Origin: Lantana camara
Lineage: Eukaryota; Streptophyta; Magnoliopsida; Lamiales; Verbenaceae
DNA: 64,000 nt
Direction: 5' to 3'
NCBI GenBank assembly: GCA_037501455.1
Contig: CM074862.1
Span: 65,317,501 to 65,381,500 of the forward strand
A program made the position numbers and the translations under genes. Under the pieces are notes generated by a model. That model saw only the letters and a program-made list of their open reading frames with translations. It made no database searches and was not told the DNA's origin. Position 1 is the first letter of the stretch. Every line of letters starts with the position of its first letter. Below, piece by piece: positions 60,312-64,000 of this stretch.

Positions 60312-61389
60312 TCACATACGGGGTAAGAAAACAACACGTAATAGGTCTTAGGTCACTTATCTAATACAAATGATCCTAACCTCACCTTTACAAAAAAAGT
60401 GGAATAGGAAGGCAAATGGGCGAACGAGCACTTAAACTTCGGGCTCACGAACTTCCGGAAGAGGCTCTGAAACAAAAGAACACTAGCCCCGAGACTTAAA
60501 CTCAATAATGTACCAATTAGACGCCCGATAATGCTCATGAATTCAAATGATGCAAATGAAATGCAAGAATGCATCACTTAAGTCATTTAAATTAAAAACT
60601 CGTACAAAACGTATCATATCATTCTATAAATTAATTCATAATTCATAACATATAATTTCACATATCATAAAATAATATCATACTATTTGAATCATTAAAT
60701 TTCAAGCATTTAAATTCAATTAAATTAAACATATATATAACATATTACATATATATATATATTACATACATATATATACGTAACAACATAAATAATACAT
60801 ATATATATATTCACATACAAACAAAGTCCCATGCATTAAAACTTCAACTCCTTACGGAAAAAAAAAAAACATAATACTAACATGCATGCAAAGCCATTCA
60901 AATTTCATAAATCATGCAAAGTTCAAGTAAAAGCCATGCAAGATTCACAATTAATATTACATGCAAAAAGGAAAGGAAAACAAATGAATCACTCCAAGCC
61001 TGCTCCTCATCTCCCCGCCCGGGGAAGATTTTCTTCATAAAAGTACCCTCTCGGGTACATTTTATGCAGAAACTTTCTACATAGCATGTACCCGGCCGGG
61101 TACTTTCTTGAGAAAAATCTCCCCTGCCGGGTAGACAGTTCAGTCGCGGAAAATGACGAAAATTACCCCTGTTCAGCCCTGCTTTCCTACCAATCCAATT
61201 ACCAACTCAAGGAGACATATAAAGGCAGCAAATCAGCACAAAAACATCCTCAAATAGGCTGGAAATGAACAACAGCAGCTAAGGGAAGGAAATGGAATCA
61301 ACTCATGCATAACTCTTCCAAATTCTCAAGAACATTAATGGTAACTCTCATATATCTCAATTGTACGGTCGCGGAGTCGGGGTGTCACA
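59198..61389 (-). repeat. 5' LTR of Tekay element 2 (uninterrupted)
   Basis: 2192 bp; it matches the outer parts of 50070-54514 closely. It has an AT microsatellite at 60278-60307 and a palindrome cluster at about 61010-61137. It shows the empty site of the nested solo LTR. Confidence 0.85.
61010..61137. repeat. Palindrome cluster, 5' LTR copy of Tekay 2
   Basis: GTACCCGGCCGGGTAC at 61088-61103 is perfect. The copies near 61015 (ATCTCCCCGCCCGGGGAAGAT), 61052 (GTACCCTCTCGGGTAC) and 61120 are degenerate. Confidence 0.7.
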
Positions 61390-61790
61390 TTATCGCACCA
61401 CACCACGAGCGGCCACTGGTGAAACCCCATACTCGCTTATCTATGGCTCGAAGCAATGATACCAGTAGAAGTTGCACATGAATCCGCTCGAGTGGCATAT
61501 TTCGAGCCCAGGGCAAACGAGGATAACAGAGCATTGGAATTGGATCTTTTGGAAGAGAAAAGTGACAAGGCCTGGGCCCATATTTACGAATACAAAGCAT
61601 CCGTCGCTCAACAATATAACAAGCGGGTTAGAGAAAGAACTTCCAGTTAGGAGACTTCGACCCCAACTCGGAAGGCCCTTACAAAGTTATACAAATCAGT
61701 GCTAACAACACATACACGCTCGAGACACTCCAGGGCGAGTGTCTCCCGCGTCCGTGGAATGCATGCAACCTACGAAGGTTTTATGTTTAA
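61390..61790 (+). pseudogene. pol: Tat integrase, C-terminal part
   Basis: After Tekay 2 the integrase resumes: YRTTPRAATGETPYSLIYGS, then IPVEVAHESARVAYFEPRAN, LDLLEEKSDKAWAHIYEYKA and QQYNKRVRERT. One frameshift near 61648 leads to DFDPNSEGPYKVIQ, TYTLETLQGECLPRPWNACNLRRFYV and a TAA at 61788-61790, the natural end of pol. It matches the Tat integrase C-terminus. Confidence 0.8.
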
Positions 61791-62100
61791 TTATTTATAA
61801 TTTTGTAAAAACCCATCTCTGGGCTCTTTGTATTTCCTGTTTATAAGTGTTATCTATTGAAGTAATTTTTATGTGCAAAATGTCTTTTGAGGATGGTAAG
61901 TGATTCCTCCTCGGAAACCTAGGCAATTGCCACACAGGTCCGAGGCGCACAAATCCCCCTTCCCGAGGGTGAAATACGCCTATCAAAAGTGGCAAGATCC
62001 CACCTAGAGGTCCACCCTCTTTGGGAATTGAACGAACGATGACCACGAGACGAAGAGCGAGCCTAACTGGATCTCGCTGCCAGTTCGTGCTCGGACACTA
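61791..62100. other. Spacer after Tat pol
   Basis: Untranslated spacer between pol and the tandem-repeat region. I see no gene in it. Confidence 0.45.
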
Positions 62101-62690
62101 TAACACGGGGGAGGAAACTTTGAGACAAGTTTCCACAAGTCCTGACCAAGGCACCCTCGAGGCGTGGCCTTTGCGTTCACAAGAGTTTGAAGGATTTCTT
62201 GATGACCAGAGTTCCCTTGCAAGATAACCCCCTGTGACCAAACACTTGGGGAAAGAAACTTTTAGACAAGTTCCCACACCTTCCTGACCAGGGCTCCCTC
62301 GAAGATGGGGCCCTCGTAGCAAAAATCCCTCGCATTCAAACACTAGAGGGAAAACTTTTAGACAAGTTTTCACAAGTCTAGACCCTTGCGTCTACAATAA
62401 CTTGTTAAAACTCCTAAATGACTAACAATTCTCTTGAATTCAGTCTTTGCGTCCTACGCTCGTGAAAAATGAAGATCAAACATATTTTCACAAGCTGTAA
62501 GTAGGGCACCGTCAAAGTGGACCTTCGCGTACCCAAATGCTTGGCGAAAAACCTCAAATTGACCAGGGACCCTCGCGGAAGCTACCCCTCCCGTCTTACA
62601 TTTGAAAATAAACTTTTAAACAAGTTTTTTACAAGTCTCAGCCAGGGTGCCCTCGAAAAGGGGCCCTCGAGTTGTCCAAAAACTTAAAAA
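62101..62690 (+). repeat. Degenerate tandem repeats between Tat pol and antisense ORF
   Basis: About five to six diverged units of ~100-140 bp. Each has a block like GGGAAAACTTTTAGACAAGTTTTC, then ACAAGTC, then GACCAGGGCNCCCTCGAAG...GGGCCCTCG. Block starts are near 62107, 62247, 62345, 62465, 62545 and 62605. Amplified tandem repeats in this position are known from Retand-type Tat elements. Confidence 0.6.
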
Positions 62691-62744
62691 AATTTGCAAA
62701 TCCCGCGCATCATTTTTACTTAGCTTTTTTACTCAATTCTTACT

Positions 62745-63740
62745 TCACAAGATTTTGATAAAACAAGCGCAAAGTAAGAATTCATGGCATAACATTACAA
62801 AAGTTAAAAGACACCCAATCATGTACATCTGAGGGACAGGCACGTCTGTGGGAGCTACAGGTTCTTGTGCTTGAGGGACAGGCACGTTTGAATCTTGAGC
62901 ACCGGAAGCCGAGGCGCTTGGGGGCACAATAGCTTCAACCACTGGAGCGGGAGTATCCTCACTGGCCTGAGCAGGAGTGTCATCAACCATTGGCGCTTGG
63001 GGCATGTTTCCCTGAGGCCCTCGGGGATGATTATAGCATTGTTAGTCCCCTCATTCTGAGCATCCACGCGAGGCTCTTCCTCCCACAGGTGAGCAGCCAT
63101 GTATTCGTCTTGAAGAAGTTCAACTATATAATTGTATTCTGGCTCGCTGATGTTGGCCTCTGGATCTTCCACAACCTCCTCGGACTCTGCGCTGCTCATC
63201 GAGGGCTAGTCCCATATCCGTCCTCCCTCTTGAAGAGGCGTCTGTTAGGCCCAAGTGAATCAGCCGCTCGATGGCCAAGTTAAAAGTCTTTTGAGCCTCA
63301 TCGTAACAATGGAGTGAGACAGCAAATGAGAATGCCTTAGAGTGGTAGAATTTGATGATTGCCTCCTTGTTTGCCTTCTCGATGCTCTCGGGAAGTTGCC
63401 TGATTGTGTCCGCATGCTTCTTCTCAGCCGCGTTGGATTTGGAGACCCACCCATTCCGATCATCCATCAACTTTTTATGGTAGTCGGAGAGCTTAGTATA
63501 ATCCAAGCGGAGCTTCTTTCGAGCGTCCTCTGACTTCTTAAAGTATTCCTTCAGCTTCAGCAGCTCCTCCTGCACCTTGGCATGCTCAGTTTGGAGGGAG
63601 AGAAACTTGGCTTTTTCCATATCAAGTTCCTCTTGAATTTGGGCAGGATCGTTTGCGCACGCGATCTTCTTATATTTCGCTTTGCACTCGGAATAAACAG
63701 TGGCACGCATCTGGAGATTCTTCGCCCTCGGAAGCACTTG
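62745..63740 (-). pseudogene. Tat antisense ORF, main exon (coiled-coil protein, broken)
   Basis: The antisense frame begins VLPRAKNLQMRATVYSECKAKYKKIACAND after an acceptor (AAATGTAG/CAAGTG at 63741). It runs as a long heptad-rich coiled coil (EELDMEKAKFLSLQTEHAKVQ..., KSEDARKKLRLDYTKLSDYHKKL), about residues 15-130. A frameshift or stop near 63225 leads to SSAESEEVVEDPEANISEPEYNYIVELLQDEYM, and another near 63000 to a proline/alanine-rich tail. Such antisense coiled-coil proteins of Tat elements are often labelled 'putative gypsy-type transposase' in plant annotations; no enzymatic role is shown. Confidence 0.6.
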
Positions 63741-63833
63741 CTACATTTACAAGGGGAAGCGTATGTATTCAGAATTTCGCAAGGGAAAACATCTAAAGGA
63801 AATGTTTGAATAAAGTAAGATAAGAAGACTCAC

Positions 63834-64000
63834 GGAAATGAGGGCATGGATCATATCCCCAGTCACCTTTTCTGTGTTCTGGGAGAATAGCGCTTGGTGG
63901 TCCGCTGTGAACTGGACCCTCTCATAGAGCCCATGGGTGATGGACCTGGAAGGTTTGCGCTCGCTCAGCAGGATGGGACCCTCGTTGGGTAAGCGCTCAA
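63834..64000 (-). pseudogene. Tat antisense ORF, upstream exon (runs off window)
   Basis: The minus strand encodes ...LPNEGPILLSERKPSRSI, ...GLYERVQFTADHQALFSQ and NTEKVTGDMIHALIS, then a donor GTGAGT at 63833. A 93-bp intron (63741-63833) joins it in frame to the coiled-coil exon. The start lies beyond 64000. Classed as pseudogene because the following exon is broken. Confidence 0.55.

Larger units (their letters stand above)
50070..61389 (-). mobile_element. Tekay-type chromovirus 2 (minus strand), inserted in Tat integrase
   Basis: LTRs are 50070-54514 (enlarged by a nested solo LTR) and 59198-61389 (2192 bp). They run TGTGACACCCCGACTCC to GGGCRTTACA on the minus strand. Flanks are TTATT (50065-50069) and TTATC (61390-61394). 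The primer-binding site TGGTATCAGAGG is at 59177-59188 and the polypurine tract at 54515-54528. Gag-pol is chromovirus-like with many stops. Its proteins resemble those of Tekay 1 but the LTRs differ, so it is a separate family. Confidence 0.87.
16650..64000 (+). mobile_element. Tat-lineage Ty3/gypsy element split by nested insertions (continues beyond window)
   Basis: The host element runs LTR, primer-binding site, gag, protease, reverse transcriptase, RNase H, a second RNase H, integrase, tandem-repeat spacer and an antisense ORF. The second RNase H plus the antisense ORF are marks of the Tat lineage. Its own DNA is about 9.2 kb: 16650-16753, 19605-21214, 38148-38515, 41967-42715, 45270-46632, 47663-50069 and 61390-64000. 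The rest is insertions. The protein frame resumes across the junctions, e.g. DYGL at 50064 continuing into YRTTPRAATGETPY at 61395. The 3' LTR is outside the window. All genes carry stops and frameshifts. Confidence 0.8.

Overview
This window is nuclear DNA of a flowering plant, most likely a eudicot. It holds one intact, intron-rich plant gene with GT-AG introns and one apparent AT-AC intron. Nearly everything else is plant-type mobile DNA: Ty3/gypsy Tekay-like chromoviruses and Tat-lineage elements, LTR remnants, hAT transposons and small inverted-repeat elements. I cannot name the species.

Left end (1-5270): remnant of a minus-strand LTR element, followed by the 3' end of a plus-strand Tat-lineage element. 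The latter has a polypurine tract, an 855-bp 3' LTR, and an antisense reading frame with its own TATA-like box. From 5271 to 7305 the DNA is AT-rich with no gene seen.

Gene (7306-14325, minus): a complete kinesin-14 with an N-terminal calponin-homology (CH) domain. I reconstructed 19 exons by hand, giving 926 residues in one open frame. Its introns carry three small inverted-repeat elements, a long poly-C tract and a candidate U12-type AT-AC intron. A fourth inverted-repeat element lies about 600 bp upstream of the start codon.

Transposon nest (16650 to beyond 64000): one Tat-lineage element has been split repeatedly. About 9 kb of its own DNA is spread over 47 kb. In order the insertions are: a solo LTR in its 5' LTR (16754-19599); a composite of three copies of another LTR, one inverted (21215-38147), itself split by an 11.7-kb Tekay element (25713-37426); a hAT transposon (38516-41958); a second solo LTR (42716-45269); a non-autonomous hAT (46633-47662); and a minus-strand Tekay element in the integrase (50070-61389), which has a further solo LTR inside one of its LTRs (50884-53101). 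Most boundaries were set from TG...CA ends or terminal inverted repeats plus flanking target duplications. The Tat frame resumes on the far side of each insertion. All transposon genes are broken, mostly by C-to-T type stop codons.

No operon-like or defence system is present. The observations I rate highest are: clusters of ~16-bp palindromes at a matching place in four different chromovirus LTR families, each with its own sequence; the inverted-LTR composite; the AT-AC intron; and the antisense gene unit in the Tat element. No database search or alignment was run; all homology statements come from recognised motifs.
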